64,000 nucleotides of DNA from Simmondsia chinensis (Eukaryota; Streptophyta; Magnoliopsida; Caryophyllales; Simmondsiaceae), in contig JAGTTD010000003.1 in NCBI GenBank assembly GCA_018398585.1, positions 5,154,637-5,218,636 on the forward strand, written 5' to 3'. The notes under the pieces are model-generated. The model saw only the letters and a list, made by a program, of their open reading frames with translations. It did not search any database and was not told the origin of the DNA. Each line of letters starts with the position of its first letter. Positions within the stretch are counted from its first letter, which is position 1. This document shows positions 31,901-43,306 of the stretch, piece after piece. Both the position numbers and the translations under genes were made by a program.

Positions 31901-33449
31901 ATGGATACAAACGACAATCCCTTGATCGGTGGTATCACAACCAGATCAGTAGCAACGCGAGCAGTTGCTAGATCATCCAATGTTGTTGGTATTGGCAGTA
32001 GTGATGCAGCTGGACAAGACTTGGTGACAAATGCTCAAATGGACAATAAATTTGAATCACCGCTTGCTCAATTCAAGCAAATTGCCACTGAATCTTTACC
32101 TCAACAGATTGAGCTGAGGGTTGATCAACGAGTTCAGCAGGTTGAAGTAAAAATTGCTGATCAAGTCTCACGGCAATCACAAGAATTGGAGGAGAGGTTT
32201 AATCTACAGTTCGATCAACAAAGGCAATTGTTGGAGGAAAAATTTACTGAGATCAGAGATCGAGTTCGGAGGCCCAATCCAGATCCATTGCTGCCAGCAA
32301 GCGTCTTACAAACAAATTCCCCAATCAGACCGCAAGATGGAGTGAGGCATGCTACGCCTGTTTTTGAGGTTAATTCCAGTGATGATTGGAGAGTTTCCGA
32401 TCGAGACCAAGAGATTGAGGTAACAGAGAGACATGATCACAATGAAGATATGCATTCTTGTCCTTCCCAGGCTAGGCCTGGTGCTCGAATCTCTGAAATT
32501 GGTGAAACACACAGGTTGAGGGAGCTGAATATGGATCACCTAGATAGACCCCCTGATTGGCAGCAACCACGCACTCGCAGTGAAGAGGTAGTTAACAGAG
32601 CCTCAACTGCAAATTGATGCATTCGATGGAAAACAACCTCATTCATGGCTAAGGAGGTGTGAACGCTACTTCCATTTCTACCATATAGATGACGCTGAAA
32701 AGGTTCAAATCGCGGCTGTATACCTTCTTGGGGATCATGAGGTATAGTTTTATAGTTTGATGAAGAGTAATCCTTACCTCACATGGAATGAATTTGCAAA
32801 AGAGTTATGTGACTGGTTTAGTGAGGAGGATGATAGCGATATTGTGGATAAATTTAATAACTTGAAACAAGAGACAACTGTGAAAGATTACATGACCAAA
32901 TTTGAGAACCTACGGGCCAGCATTATAACTGAAATTCAAGCATCAGAATCTTATTATGTTTCAGCTTTTATAAGTGGATTGAAACCAAGAGTAAAAAACT
33001 TGGTTAAAGCCGTTTATCCTACAACATTGTCTATGGCTTATGCTAAAGCCAAGCTTTATGAATCCACAATTTTGTCCCCTAATGAGGCCACCAGACCTCG
33101 CAGCAGCAGCTCCAAGCCACAACAAAGTTCTGCCAGATTCCAGTCCAAACGATCTGATGATAAGCAGCTGCAGAAGTTGTGCTATCGTTGTAATCAACCT
33201 TATCAGTTTGGCCACAGGTGTAATCCCAAATTCCTCATGTCTGCTGAAGAGGTTAGTGCTGGAGAGGAGTCTGATGGTGAAGAAACTGATGTTGAAGGGG
33301 CTGAATCTGATCTGAATATCGATGACAGCACAGATGAAGCAGCAGTGGAAATATCCATGAAGGCATTGACAGGAAATGGTGCTTACAGCACGATCAGGAT
33401 CAGGGGATTGGCAGGTAAAAAGTCTATTATCATCCTCATTGATAGGTAG
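31901..33449 (+). pseudogene. gag of chromovirus D, unit 1
   Basis: Starts at ATG 31901 (MDTNDNPLIGG). A glutamine-rich coiled-coil segment (LRVDQRVQQVE and QSQELEERF) is followed by a 20-bp deletion near 32600 that shifts the frame, then by an in-frame TAG before position 32757, then the capsid core (LTWNEFAKELCDWFSEED, ISGLKPRVKNLVKAVYP) and a zinc knuckle CYRCNQPYQFGHRC. An acidic tail (EESDGEETDVEGAESD) precedes protease. Unit 2 lacks the deletion but shares the TAG. Confidence 0.9.
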
Positions 33450-33795
33450 CACTTATAGTTTTGTTGATCCTAAAGTGGTTAAGAATGTGGTTCATGAGGT
33501 GATTAAAACCCATTCCCTCGCTATGACCATAGCTGATGGCAAGTCTGTCATTACTCAGAACATGTGCAGGGGGTTCGGTTGGGTAATGCAAAACAGGAAA
33601 TTCAGTTATGACTTTCGAATCCTTCCCTTGGGAGTGTGTGATATGGTGCTCGGGGTCGATTGGATGAGAACTTTTAGCTCGGTGTTGTTTGATTTTGCTA
33701 ATCTCATGGTATCTTTTAAGATACAAGGCATTAAGGTGACCTTGCAAGGCATAGCTGAACAAGGCCACCTGCAGATCATAAAAGGAAGTAAGTAG
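33376..33795 (+). pseudogene. Protease of chromovirus D, unit 1
   Basis: The active-site region reads IIILID in the gag frame and continues as GST-x-SFVD in the pol frame. A 2-base loss at attgatag-gtagc destroyed the DSG triad, and both units share it. The rest of the domain is readable: AMTIADGKSV, then DFRILPLG and DMVLGVDWM. A TAG at 33793-33795 follows. The protease was already dead before the tandem duplication. Confidence 0.85.
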
Positions 33796-33804
33796 AAGAA
33801 AGGG

Positions 33805-35448
33805 GTGAAGAAATGCTCATTCCAATGGGTAGGCCAGCTTTTTGCTATAGCCCCTACTGAATTAATTAACATTACCGAACCAGAAATGCAATCCTTGGTG
33901 ACTGAATTTGAAGATTTATTCGAAGTTCCTCAATCCTTATTGCCAAAGAGGAACTTAGATCATATTATACCCCTCAAGAGTGATGCAGAACCAGTAAGGT
34001 TGAGACCTTATCGTTACCCCCATGCTCAGAAGACAGAGATAGAAAAATAGGTGGATGATTTAATCAAGACAAGCTTCGTACAGCCAAGCCATAGCCCCTT
34101 TGCTTCCCAGGTCATTCTTGTCAAAATGAAAGATGGCTCGGCTCATATGTATGTTGATTATAGACAACTCAATGCTATGACAATTAAGGACAAGTTTTCT
34201 ATACCTGTTATAGATGATTTGTTGGATGAATTGTATGGAGCTCTTGTCTTCTCCAAGCTAGATTTACGGCAAGGGTACCATCAAATCAGAGTGGAAGAAC
34301 AGGATGTGCACAAGACAGCTTTCCGGACTCACAATGGTCACTTTGAGTTTGTAGTCATGCCTTTTGGCTTTACCAATACACCAGCTACATTCCAAGCTCT
34401 TATGAATGATGTCTTCAAGCAATTTCTTAGGAAATTTGTATTGGTTTTCTTTGGCGACATCTTAATTTACAGCCCAACTTTTGAAGAGCATTTGAAGCAC
34501 TTAAGAGCAGTCTTTGTGGTCATGCATGAGCATAAATTGTATGCTAAATTGCCCAAATGTTCTTTTGCTCAAACACACTTGGAGTATCTTGGTCACATAA
34601 TCTCTTGTGAAGGAGTTTCCACCGATCCTTCAAAAGTTTCAGCCATGGAGAATTTGCCTGTCCCGGTCACATTGAAGCAATTGAGAGGTTTTTTGGGATT
34701 AACAGGGTATTACCGCAAGTTTGTAGCAGGTTATGGAGCTATAGCCAAGCCACTTACTGATTTATTAAAGAAGGAGGCTCTCAGATGGTCAGAAGAAGCA
34801 CAAAAGGCCTTCACAGCTCTCAAATCAGCAATGAGTAGAGCTCCTGTGTTGGCAATGCCCGACTTCTCTTCAAGCTTTGTGTTAGAAACAGATGCGTGTG
34901 GAAATGGTGTTGGGGCTGTGCTGTCACAAAAAGGAAGACCCATAGCTTATCTTAGCCAAGCTTTGAGTGCAAAACACCAGGCTCTCTCCACATATGAAAA
35001 AGAATATCTTGCTATTCTTCTCGCGGTAGAAAAATGGAGGCATTACTTGGAAGGGCATCACTTCATTATCAAGACTGATCACCAGAGCCTCAAACATTTG
35101 TTAGAGCAGAATATTGTTACAAGATTACAGAGAAAAGAGTTGATGAAGATGCTTGGGCTGGATTATGATATCAAGTACAAAAAAGGCAAAGAAAACACAG
35201 CCGCAGATGCTCTGTCATGCAGGTTTGAAGACCTTGAGCAAGGTTCTCTTGGGGCAATGTCCGTGATTTCTCCTACTTGGATGGAAGAAGTATATCAGTC
35301 CTATGAGAATGACTCGTTTTCCCAGGAATGCATAGCCGCTGCTAGTATTAGCAAGGCATCAAATGTGGGTGCTGGTGCAGAACTGTCTGTTATCCGAGGC
35401 ATTATCAGGATCAAGGAAAAGCTGTACATTGGCAACGCTACTGGGTAG
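33805..35448 (+). pseudogene. RT-RNase H of chromovirus D, unit 1 (long open frame, dead active site)
   Basis: After a TAG at 34048-34050, one frame is open for 465 codons (34051-35448). Reverse transcriptase motifs: [49 protein letters not shown], then VLVFFGDILIYS near 34438-34473. The catalytic box is F-x-D-D in unit 2 but F-G-D here, so the first aspartate is lost. The connection and RNase H domain follow: FVLETDACGNGVGAVLS, YEKEYLAILLAVEKWRHYL, TDHQSLKHLL, ENTAADALS. It ends at TAG 35446-35448, shared with unit 2. Confidence 0.92.
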
Positions 35449-36109
35449 AGACAACAGGTGATCAGTGCTGCTCATGACTCCTCTTGGGGTTGTCATTCAG
35501 GCATTGAAAAATAAACGAGACCACTAGACCTTCTACACAATATCCCCAGAACACCCAAAGTGTGGGCTTCAAAAAATATTAAACTAAAGAAAAATTTTAA
35601 TAGAGATTTATCCTATTTTAATTCTTTGAAAGTCAATACTCTCAAAAAATTACAAAATTGATTGATGTTAAACCTTAATTCCAAGACCCTTATTTATTAC
35701 TAGACTAAAAAATTCTCAAAATTTTGATGCGGGACAAAAACAAAACAAGCAAAATGACACCGTTTTAATAATTACGTACGTGCATCTATTCGGTCTGCGC
35801 CTGTTGGCGCGGATCAACAAACAGCGCGCTGGTTGGTCCAACCCGAGAGGTGTGGATCGCACCTCTGTCGCGCCGTGATTGGCTGAGCCCGTACGGATTT
35901 TCTTTTTTTTTTTTTTTTGGTTTTCCACATGTAAAAATTTATCTTATTAATTTTTATTTTAACAAAATTATTTTATTTTTAAATTTTAATTGTATTCGTC
36001 TAATTAATACTGCTTAGCAAATTTAAATTTACTCATCAAGTTAATAATAATTCATTTCATGAATTCTTTCAACATTTTTTTGATCTTGCAAAATTAGAGG
36101 CTTAAACAG

Positions 36110-36262
36110 TGTTATGTTTTTTAAATCCTTGTAACTCAAATTATTGGCGGGCAAGTTGTTTTTGGGCGCCAAAGTTCGTTTCGGTAGTTAGTTGCTGCAG
36201 TATTGGCTGGAAGGGGGATTTAGTTATGCTTTGTCATTTCTTGCTTTTTAAATAATGGCTGA
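36110..36262 (+). repeat. 5' LTR of D, unit 2
   Basis: A duplicate of 31715-31867, with ggctggaaggg in place of ggcgcgaaggg. It is preceded by AACAG again because the duplication copied the flanking A LTR sequence, so this is not an independent insertion. Confidence 0.85.
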
Positions 36263-36295
36263 TTGGTATCAGAGCTTCATTCGATTTGCAAGATA

Positions 36296-37864
36296 ATGGA
36301 TACAAACGACAATCCCTTGATCGGTGGTATCACAACCAGATCAGCAGCAACGCGAGCAGTTGCTAGATCATCCAGTGTTGTTGGTATTGGCAGTAGTGAT
36401 GCAGCTGGACAAGACTTGGTGACAAATGCTCAAATGGACAATAAATTTGAATCACTGCTTGCTCAAATCAAACAAATTGCCACTGAATCTTTACCTCAAC
36501 AGATTGAGCTGAGGGTTGATCAACGAGTTCAGCAGGTTGAAGCAAAAATTGCTGATCAAGTCTCACGGCAATCACAAGAATTGGAGGAGAGGTTTAATCT
36601 ACGGTTCGATCAACAAAGGCAATTGTTGGAGGAAAAATTTACTGAGATCAGAGATCAAGTTCGGAGGCCCAATCCAGATCCATTGCTGCCAGCAAGCGTC
36701 TTACAAACAAATTCCCCAATCAGACCGCAAGATGGAGTGAGGCATGCTACGCCTGTTCTTGAGGTTAATTCCAGTGATGATCGGAGAGTTTCCGATCGAG
36801 ACCAAGAGATTGAGGTAACAGAGAGACATGATCACAATGAAGATATGCATTCTTGTCCTTCCCAGGCTAGGCCTGGTGCTCGAATCTCTGAAATTGGTGA
36901 AACACACAGGCTGAGGGAGCTGAATATGGATCACCTAGATAGACCCCCTGATTGGCAGCAACCACGCACTCGCAGTGAAGAGGTAGTTAACCGCAGAAGC
37001 AGTAGCCACAGACAGCCTCGACTGCAAATTGATGCATTCGATGGAAAGCAACCTCATTCATGGCTAAGGAGGTGTGAACGCTACTTCCATTTCTACCATA
37101 TAGATGACGCTGAAAAGGTTCAAATCGCGGTTGTATACCTTCTTGGGGATCATGAGGTATAGTTTTATAGTTTGATGAAGAGTAATCCTTACCTCACATG
37201 GAATGAATTTGCAAAAGAGCTATGTGACCGGTTTAGTGAGGAGGATGATAGCGATATTGTGGATAAATTTAATAAGTTGAAACAAGAGACAACTGTGAAA
37301 GATTGCATGACCAAATTTGAGAACCTACGGGCCAGCATTATAACTGAAATTCAAGCATCAGAATCTTATTATGTTTCAGCTTTTATAAGTGGATTGAAAC
37401 CAAGAGTAAAAAACTTGGTTAAAGCCGTTTATCCTACAACATTGTCTATGGCTTATGCTAAAGCCAAGCTTTATGAATCCACAATTTTGTCCCCTAATGA
37501 GGCCACCAGACCTCGCAGCAGCAGCTCCAAGCCACAACAAAGTTCTGCCAGATTCCAGTCCAAACGATCTGATGATAAGCAGCTGCAGAAGTTGTGCTAT
37601 AGTTGGAATCAACCTTATCAGTTTGGCCACAGGTGTAATCCCAAATTCCTCATGTCTGCTGAAGAGGTTAGTGCTGGAGAGGAGTCTGATGGTGAAGAAA
37701 CTGATGTTGAAGGGGCTGAATCTGATCTGAATATCGATGATAGCACAGATGAAGCAGCAGTGGAAATATCCATGAAGGCATTGACAGGAAATGGTGCTTA
37801 CAGCACGATCAGGATCAGGGGAATGGCAGGTAAAAAGTCTATTATCATCCTCATTGATAGGTAG
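36296..37864 (+). pseudogene. gag of chromovirus D, unit 2
   Basis: Open from ATG 36296 to a TAG at 37160-37162, then in the same frame to 37864. It keeps the 20 bp lost in unit 1, including a basic RRSSSHRQPRLQ stretch and the motif FDGKQPHSWLRRCERYFHF that marks the start of the retrotransposon gag core. The zinc knuckle is damaged: the second cysteine is tryptophan (CYSWNQ). Except for the shared stop it is the most complete gag in the window. Confidence 0.9.
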
Positions 37865-38210
37865 CACTCATAGTTTTGTTGATCCTGAAGTGGTTAAGAA
37901 GGTGGTTCATGAGGTGATTAAAACCCATTCCCTCGCTATGACCATAGCTGATGGCAAGTCTGTCATCACTCAGAACATGTGCAGGGGGTTCGGTTGGGTA
38001 ATGCAAAACAGGAAATTCAGTTATGACTTTCGAATCCTTCCCTTGGGAGGGTGTGATATGGTGCTCGGGGTCGATTGGATGAGAACTTTTAGCTCGGTGT
38101 TGTTTGATTTTGCTAATCTCATGGTATCTTTTAAGATACAAGGCATTAAGGTGACTTTGCAAGGCATAGCTGAACAAGGCCACCTGCAGATCATAAAAGG
38201 AAGTAAGTAG
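37791..38210 (+). pseudogene. Protease of chromovirus D, unit 2
   Basis: The same frameshift through the active site as unit 1 (attgatag-gtagc), then SFVDPEVVKKVVHEV, TIADGKSVITQ and LPLGGCDMVLGVDWM. It ends at the shared TAG 38208-38210. Confidence 0.85.
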
Positions 38211-38219
38211 AAGAAAGGG

Positions 38220-39863
38220 GTGAAGAAATGCTCATTCCAATGGGTAGGCCAGCTTTTTGCTATAGCCCCTACTGAATTAATTAACATTACCGAACCAGAA
38301 AAGCAATCCTTGGTGACTGAATTTGAAGATTTATTCGAAGTTCCTCAATCCTTATTGCCAAAGAGGAACTTAGATCATATTATACCCCTCAAGAGTGATG
38401 CAGAACCAGTAAGGTTGAGACCTTATCGTTACCCCCATGCTCAGAAGACAGAGATAGAAAAATAGGTGGATGATTTAATCAAGACAAGCTTCGTACAGCC
38501 AAGCCATAGCCCCTTTGCTTCCTAGGTCATTTTTGTCAAAATGAAAGATGGCTCGGCTCATATGTATGTTGATTATAGACAACTCAATGCTATGACGATT
38601 AAGGACAAGTTTTCTATGCCTGTTATAGATGATTTGTTGGATGAATTGTATGGAGCTCTTGTCTTCTCCAAGCTAGATTTACGGCAAGGGTACCATCAAA
38701 TCGGAGTGGAAGAACAGGATGTGCACAAGACAGCTTTCCGAACTCACAATGGTCACTTTGAGTTTGTAGTCATGCCTTTTGGCTTGACCAATGCACCAGC
38801 TACATTCCAAGCTCTTATGAATGATGTCTTCAAGCAATTTCTTAGAAAATTTGTATTGGTTTTCTTTGACGACATCTTAATTTACAGCCCAACTTTTGAA
38901 GAGCATTTGAAGCACTTAAGAGCAGTCTTTGTGGTCATGCATGAGCATAAATTGTATGCTAAATTGCCCAAATGTTCTTTTGCTCAAACACACTTGGAGT
39001 ATCTTGGTCACATAATCTCTTGTGAAGGAGTTTCCACCGATCCTTCAAAAGTTTCAGCCATGGAGAATTGGCCTGTCCCGGTCACATTGAAGCAATTGAG
39101 AGGTTTTTTGGGATTAACAGGGTATTACCGCAAGTTTGTAGCAGGTTATGGAGCTATAGCCAAGCCACTTACTGATTTATTAAAGAAGGAGTCTCTCAGA
39201 TGGTCATAAGAAGCACAAAAGGCCTTCACAGCTCTCAAATCAGCAATGAGTAGAGCTCCTGCATTGGCAATGCCCGACTTCTCTTCAAGCTTTGTGTTAG
39301 AAACAGATGCGTGTGGAAATGGTGTTGGGGCTGTGATGTCACAAAAAGGAAGACCCATAGCTTATCTTAGCCAAGCTTTGAGTGCAAAACACCAGGCTCT
39401 CTCCACATATGAAAAAGAATATCTTGCTATTCTTCTCGCGGTAGAAAAATGGAGGCATTACTTGGAAGGGCATCACTTCATTATCAAGACTGATCACCAG
39501 AGCCTCAAACATTTGTTAGAGCAGAATATTGTTACAAGATTATAGAGAAAAGAGTTGATGAAGATGCTTGGGCTGGATTATGATATCAAGTACAAAAAAG
39601 GCAAAGAAAACACAGCCGCAGATGCTCTGTCATGCAGGTTTGAAGACCTTGAGCAAGGTTCTCTTGGGGCAATGTCCGTGATTTCTCCTACTTGGATGGA
39701 AGAAGTATATCAGTCCTATGAGAATGACTCGTTTTCCCAAGAATGCATAGCCGCTGCTAGTATTAGCAAGGCATCAAATGTGGGTGCTGGTGCAGAACTG
39801 TCTGTTATCCGAGGCATTATCAGGATCAAGGGAAAGCTGTACATTGGCAACGCTACTGGGTAG
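38220..39863 (+). pseudogene. RT-RNase H of chromovirus D, unit 2
   Basis: The same pol frame as unit 1, with TAG at 38463-38465 (shared), a TAG at about 38524 (unit 1 has CAG), TAA at 39207-39209 and TAG at 39543-39545 (unit 1 has CAG). The catalytic box is intact ([10 protein letters not shown] near 38865-38885). One template residue motif is changed (YHQIGV instead of YHQIRV). RNase H motifs LETDACGNG and TDHQSLKHLL are present. It cannot make a full enzyme because of the stops. Confidence 0.9.
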
Positions 39864-40660
39864 AGACAACAGGTGATCAGTGCTGCTCATGACTCCTCTT
39901 GGGGTTGTCATTCAGGCATTGAAGGCACATATTAAAGGCTGAAGATCTCCTTCAATTGGCCCGGCATGAAAAAGGAAATAACAAAATTTGTGCAAAGTTG
40001 TGAGAATTGTCAACAAACCAAGCTTGGGGATCATCGATATCAAGGTCTTCTCCAACCCTTACCTATTCCAGATAGTATATGGCAACACATAAGCATGGAC
40101 TTCATTGAAGGTTTGCCAAAATCTGAAGGGAGGGAGGTGATAAGGGTGGTAGTTGATCGGTTCACAAAATCTGGTCACTTTATAGCTTTAACTCGACCCG
40201 TTACTGTAGAAAAATTAGCTCGTGTTTTCCTTGATAACATCTACAAGCTTCATGGCTTGCTCTTTCCATAACATCTGATAGGGACAAGCTATTTACAAGT
40301 CCATTTTGGAAGGAATTGTTTGGTCTTCTGGGTACCACCTTGGCCCTTAGTTCATCATACCATCCTCAAACCGATGGTCAAACTAAAAGGGTCAACCAAT
40401 GCATCGAACAATACCTTAGAAGCATGGTCTTTAGCCATCCTAAGGTGTGGAGTAGGTGGCTATCGTTGACAGAATATTGGTATAATACACATTTTCATGC
40501 TTCCTTAGGGACAACACCTTTCAAGGCACTATATGGGTATGATCCACCCAACCCATTGTTGTTGCAAAGTGGAGAAGCACAAGTGTATGGAGTAAACGAA
40601 TTGCTACAACAAAGGAAACATCTGATGCAGCTCCTAAGGAAGAATCTCACTCAAGCTTAA
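39864..40660 (+). pseudogene. Integrase of chromovirus D
   Basis: Zinc-binding N-terminus: AAHDSSWGCHSGI and CENCQQTKLGDH (near 39885-40030). Catalytic core: WQHISMDFIEGLP (first aspartate, near 40081), a SDRDKLFTSPFW segment near 40270-40310 reached by a frameshift at about 40268, and SYHPQTDGQTKRVNQCIEQY (near 40353-40415). The usual catalytic glutamate in GQTE is lysine here (GQTK). Helix LTEYWYNTHFHASLGTTPF follows. It ends at TAA near 40660. Confidence 0.9.
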
Positions 40661-40666
40661 GCCCGG

Positions 40667-41110
40667 ATGAAATGGTACGCAGACCGCAAGAGGGTGGACA
40701 GAAATTTTGATGTTGGTGATATGGTATATTTGAAACTTCAACCCTATAGACAATCGACGGTAGCTGTAAGGAAGAATGTCAAGCTTTGTGCACAATTCTT
40801 TGGTCCTTACAAAATCTTAGAAAGGATTGGCAAGGTGGCTTACAAGTTAGAGCTTCCTTCTGACTCATATATATACCCTATTTTTCATGTGTCACTTCTT
40901 AAGAAACAGGTTAAAAGGGATCAGAAGGCTTCTGCAGCACCTCCAGAAGTTGGGCAGAGTGGCTCGTTGATCTTATAGCCTGCAGCAGTGGTTGAAGCTA
41001 TGCACACCAGCTCCAATGACAAGAACAGGTAGCAAATTAGAGTAAATTGGAGCAACTTGGACCAAGCTTTCACCACATGGGAAGATAAACATTTTTTGTT
41101 AAGTCAATTT
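40667..41110 (+). pseudogene. Integrase C-terminus and chromodomain remnant of D
   Basis: 40667-40978 encodes the GPY/F-type C-terminal domain: DRNFDVGDMVYLKLQPYRQ, FFGPYKILERIGKVAYKLEL, and YPIFHVSLLKK. After a stop at 40978 a degraded chromodomain can be read (RVNWSNLDQAFTTWEDKHFL, then FPSF; about 41035-41125). This combination marks a chromovirus. Confidence 0.85.
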
Positions 41111-41139
41111 CCTTCTTTTATTTCTTGAGGACAAGAAAA

Positions 41140-41156
41140 TTGTAAGGGGAGGGGAT
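41140..41156 (+). other. Polypurine tract of D
   Basis: gtaaggggaggggat directly precedes the 3' LTR start TGTTATG. It primes plus-strand DNA synthesis. Confidence 0.85.
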
Positions 41157-41423
41157 TGTTATGTTTTTTAAATCGTTGTAACTCAAATTATTGGCAGGCA
41201 AGTTGTTTTTAGGCGCCAAAGTTTGTTTCAGTAGTTAGTTGCTGCAGTATTGGCAGCAGATCCATTGTATTGAGGCATCCAATGAAATATACTTTAATCC
41301 TTGGGATTGAACTTCCTTATCTCATCTTAAATTCTCTATAATCTCATCTCTTTTCCCTTCTTTGTCATCCCTAATTCTCTTAATTTCTTAAGTTGAGTTC
41401 AAGATTTAATCTCGAACTTAACA
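41157..41423 (+). repeat. 3' LTR of D
   Basis: 267 bp, TGTTATG to CTTAACA. It is longer than either 5' LTR copy and matches them only over its first ~100 bp. It is followed by CACAG and then by element A LTR sequence. Confidence 0.85.
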
Positions 41424-41472
41424 CACAGGGACCTTAGGGACAATTTAAATCCAGCTTCAAATAGGTCAAAAT
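41424..41472 (-). repeat. Element A LTR, second segment
   Basis: cacagggaccttagggacaa onward matches 25024-25072 of the A 3' LTR. It is bounded on the left by D and on the right by element B. Confidence 0.8.
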
Positions 41473-43306
41473 CGTTGGAAAATATTAATTTTGGAAACTA
41501 AATTTTTCCTAAATTGGTTCGATCAGGCGTAGTGGAAATAACTTTAAAATTCTTTAATTTTAAATCAAAAGGACCTCTATTCTAATATAAACATAATGAA
41601 CATGGAATATCTAAGCACAATCAACATTGTAGTAAATAGCGTAAACAAAATTGCGAAAAGTTAAAGGAAAGCTTTAAAAGAAAGGTTAATAAAATTACCT
41701 AGATTGTAGATCAAAATTATCACTCAGGACAAATCATCGTGATCGTGAGATCTTCTCAGCAATGACCCCTTGATACCTGGAGTGTGGGCTCCGAAAAAAT
41801 ATTTACTATGACAAATTTCAAAGAGAAATTCCTGCTTTTAATTTTTCAAAAAATCATATTTTTCAGAAAATTATTCACACACTAAACCGATCCCCAAAGA
41901 ACCCTATTTATAATAGGGTACTAGGTAGAAAAAACTTCAAATTTTCGACGTGGGATTGGTTCAAATAAAACCGAAAAAGTGTTTTAAACATTATGAAAAC
42001 GACGTCGCATGCTAAAAGGGCATCCTTTTTACATTTCCCAGCCACTACCGTGTACCCAATCCCTATTGGTTTCCCTGCAGATGCACGCGTAGCCGCCTAC
42101 CCGCCCAGTATACGGCACGTGTCACAGGCTGATTGGCGAAGAGTTAAGAATGCTGATGCAGGGCTGCTATACACGCGATTTTCCTTTTTTTTAATTTATA
42201 TATTTTGTTTAAATTTCCAAATGTATAAAATTCATCCAATGAATATTATTTAGTAAAATTAATTTATTCATTTTATGAATAAATAATTCATCTCATGAAT
42301 TATATTTAGCAAAGTTAATTTATTTATCCCATGAACAAATAATTTATCTCATGAATTCATTTTAAATATTTTCAACCTGTGTACTTCTAGGGGCTTGCAG
42401 AGGAACCTCGGAAAAAATATAACTCTAAATCCAAATGGGTTAAATCTAATTATCAATACTTGATAACATTGATTACCATTTAGTAAAATTAATTCCACTA
42501 AATAAATATCACCGTACTCTAGAATCAAATATATTTATTCAATAATTTTCAAATGACTTTCATTGTAACAATCAACCTCTCTATTGAATATATGTGATGG
42601 AAAATAGTGTTAACTACTATCGCTAAATTCCTCACATCTTTAACCATAGTTCCCGACTCGCCCTTCTTAAACAATTCAATAATATAGAAAACAATTTCTA
42701 TATTAATTCTAAATATCAAATATATTGAATAGTTTGGCCAAAGTTTCTCGAATCTGTTTGTATGTCTGTGAATCAACTAGGGAACACACTTATCTCGTTG
42801 AAGACCATGGATTCCACGTAAGATTTAAGCCATTTATGAACACATGTAAGATTTAAGCCAACCAACTTTGACCAATCCTTTTGGTACATTAGAGCAACGA
42901 ACAATCCATACATGAGTTTAGACTATTTCCTGGATTTAGAGCTATCGTCTTCCATAATTAATTGTTTCTGATAGAAGTATGAAAACATCTATTTTAGGTG
43001 ATTATGCTCAGTGTTCTAATCATAGACAATGCCAATATAATGCTTTTGGATCTCTATCCACATGACCAAGATAAATCATATAAAGTATCATATTATAATC
43101 TTATGAAACAAGCTGTCCAAACTCATCATGGACCACTTAAACCAAACCTGACACGTTGTAATGTCCATCTCATAGAACGTTTTAAAAAAAACCATCACAT
43201 TATATTTGACTCGTAAAACATATTTAAAAAATAAAAAAATAAAATAATTTCATTTATTTAATAATCAAAACTGACTAATTGGACTTTTAGGACCCCAATT
43301 CCAACA
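41473..43306 (-). repeat. LTR of copia element B
   Basis: About 1.83 kb. It shares the layout of the A LTR (gtgtgggct-ccgaaaaaatatt near 41784, a TATA-like ctatttataatagg near 41902, and the segments around 42480-42560), but is clearly diverged, so B is a sister subfamily rather than a copy of A. Confidence 0.75.

Larger units (their letters stand above)
31112..35508 (+). repeat. Tandem duplication unit 1 (4.4 kb)
   Basis: Unit 1 comprises the last ~600 bp of the element A LTR segment plus the 5' LTR, gag, protease, reverse transcriptase and RNase H of chromovirus D. At 35507-35515 it jumps from D integrase sequence (ggcattgaa) back to A LTR sequence; the joint lies in the short homology aaaaataaa. 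The offset between units is 4,395 bp, rising to 4,415 bp after a 20-bp deletion in unit 1 near 32600. Identity is very high by eye. Confidence 0.95.
35509..39923 (+). repeat. Tandem duplication unit 2 (4.4 kb)
   Basis: A second copy of 31112-35508, beginning in element A LTR sequence (acgagaccactagaccttc) and continuing into D integrase, where it regains the original order at ggcattgaaggcac (39915-39929). Unit-specific changes include three extra nonsense codons in pol, at least two of which replace CAG by TAG. Confidence 0.95.
31715..41423 (+). mobile_element. Chromovirus D (Ty3/gypsy), internally duplicated
   Basis: Inserted in the element A LTR: AACAG at 31710-31714 and CACAG at 41424-41428 form a one-mismatch 5-bp duplication. 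The start tgttatgttttttaaatcc recurs at 41157 as the 3' LTR start. Order: 5' LTR, primer site, gag, protease, RT, RNase H, (return to A LTR and 5' LTR by tandem duplication), gag, protease, RT, RNase H, integrase, chromodomain-like end, 3' LTR. Several nonsense codons are shared by both units and so predate the duplication. Confidence 0.9.

Noticed and set aside
32961..33452. 163-codon minus-strand open frame (also 37376-37867)
   Set aside because: It is a shadow of gag and the zinc knuckle on the plus strand.
35509..41423. Second independent insertion of chromovirus D
   Set aside because: The second 5' LTR is preceded by the same element A LTR sequence and there is no separate 3' LTR for the first unit, so a tandem duplication explains it.
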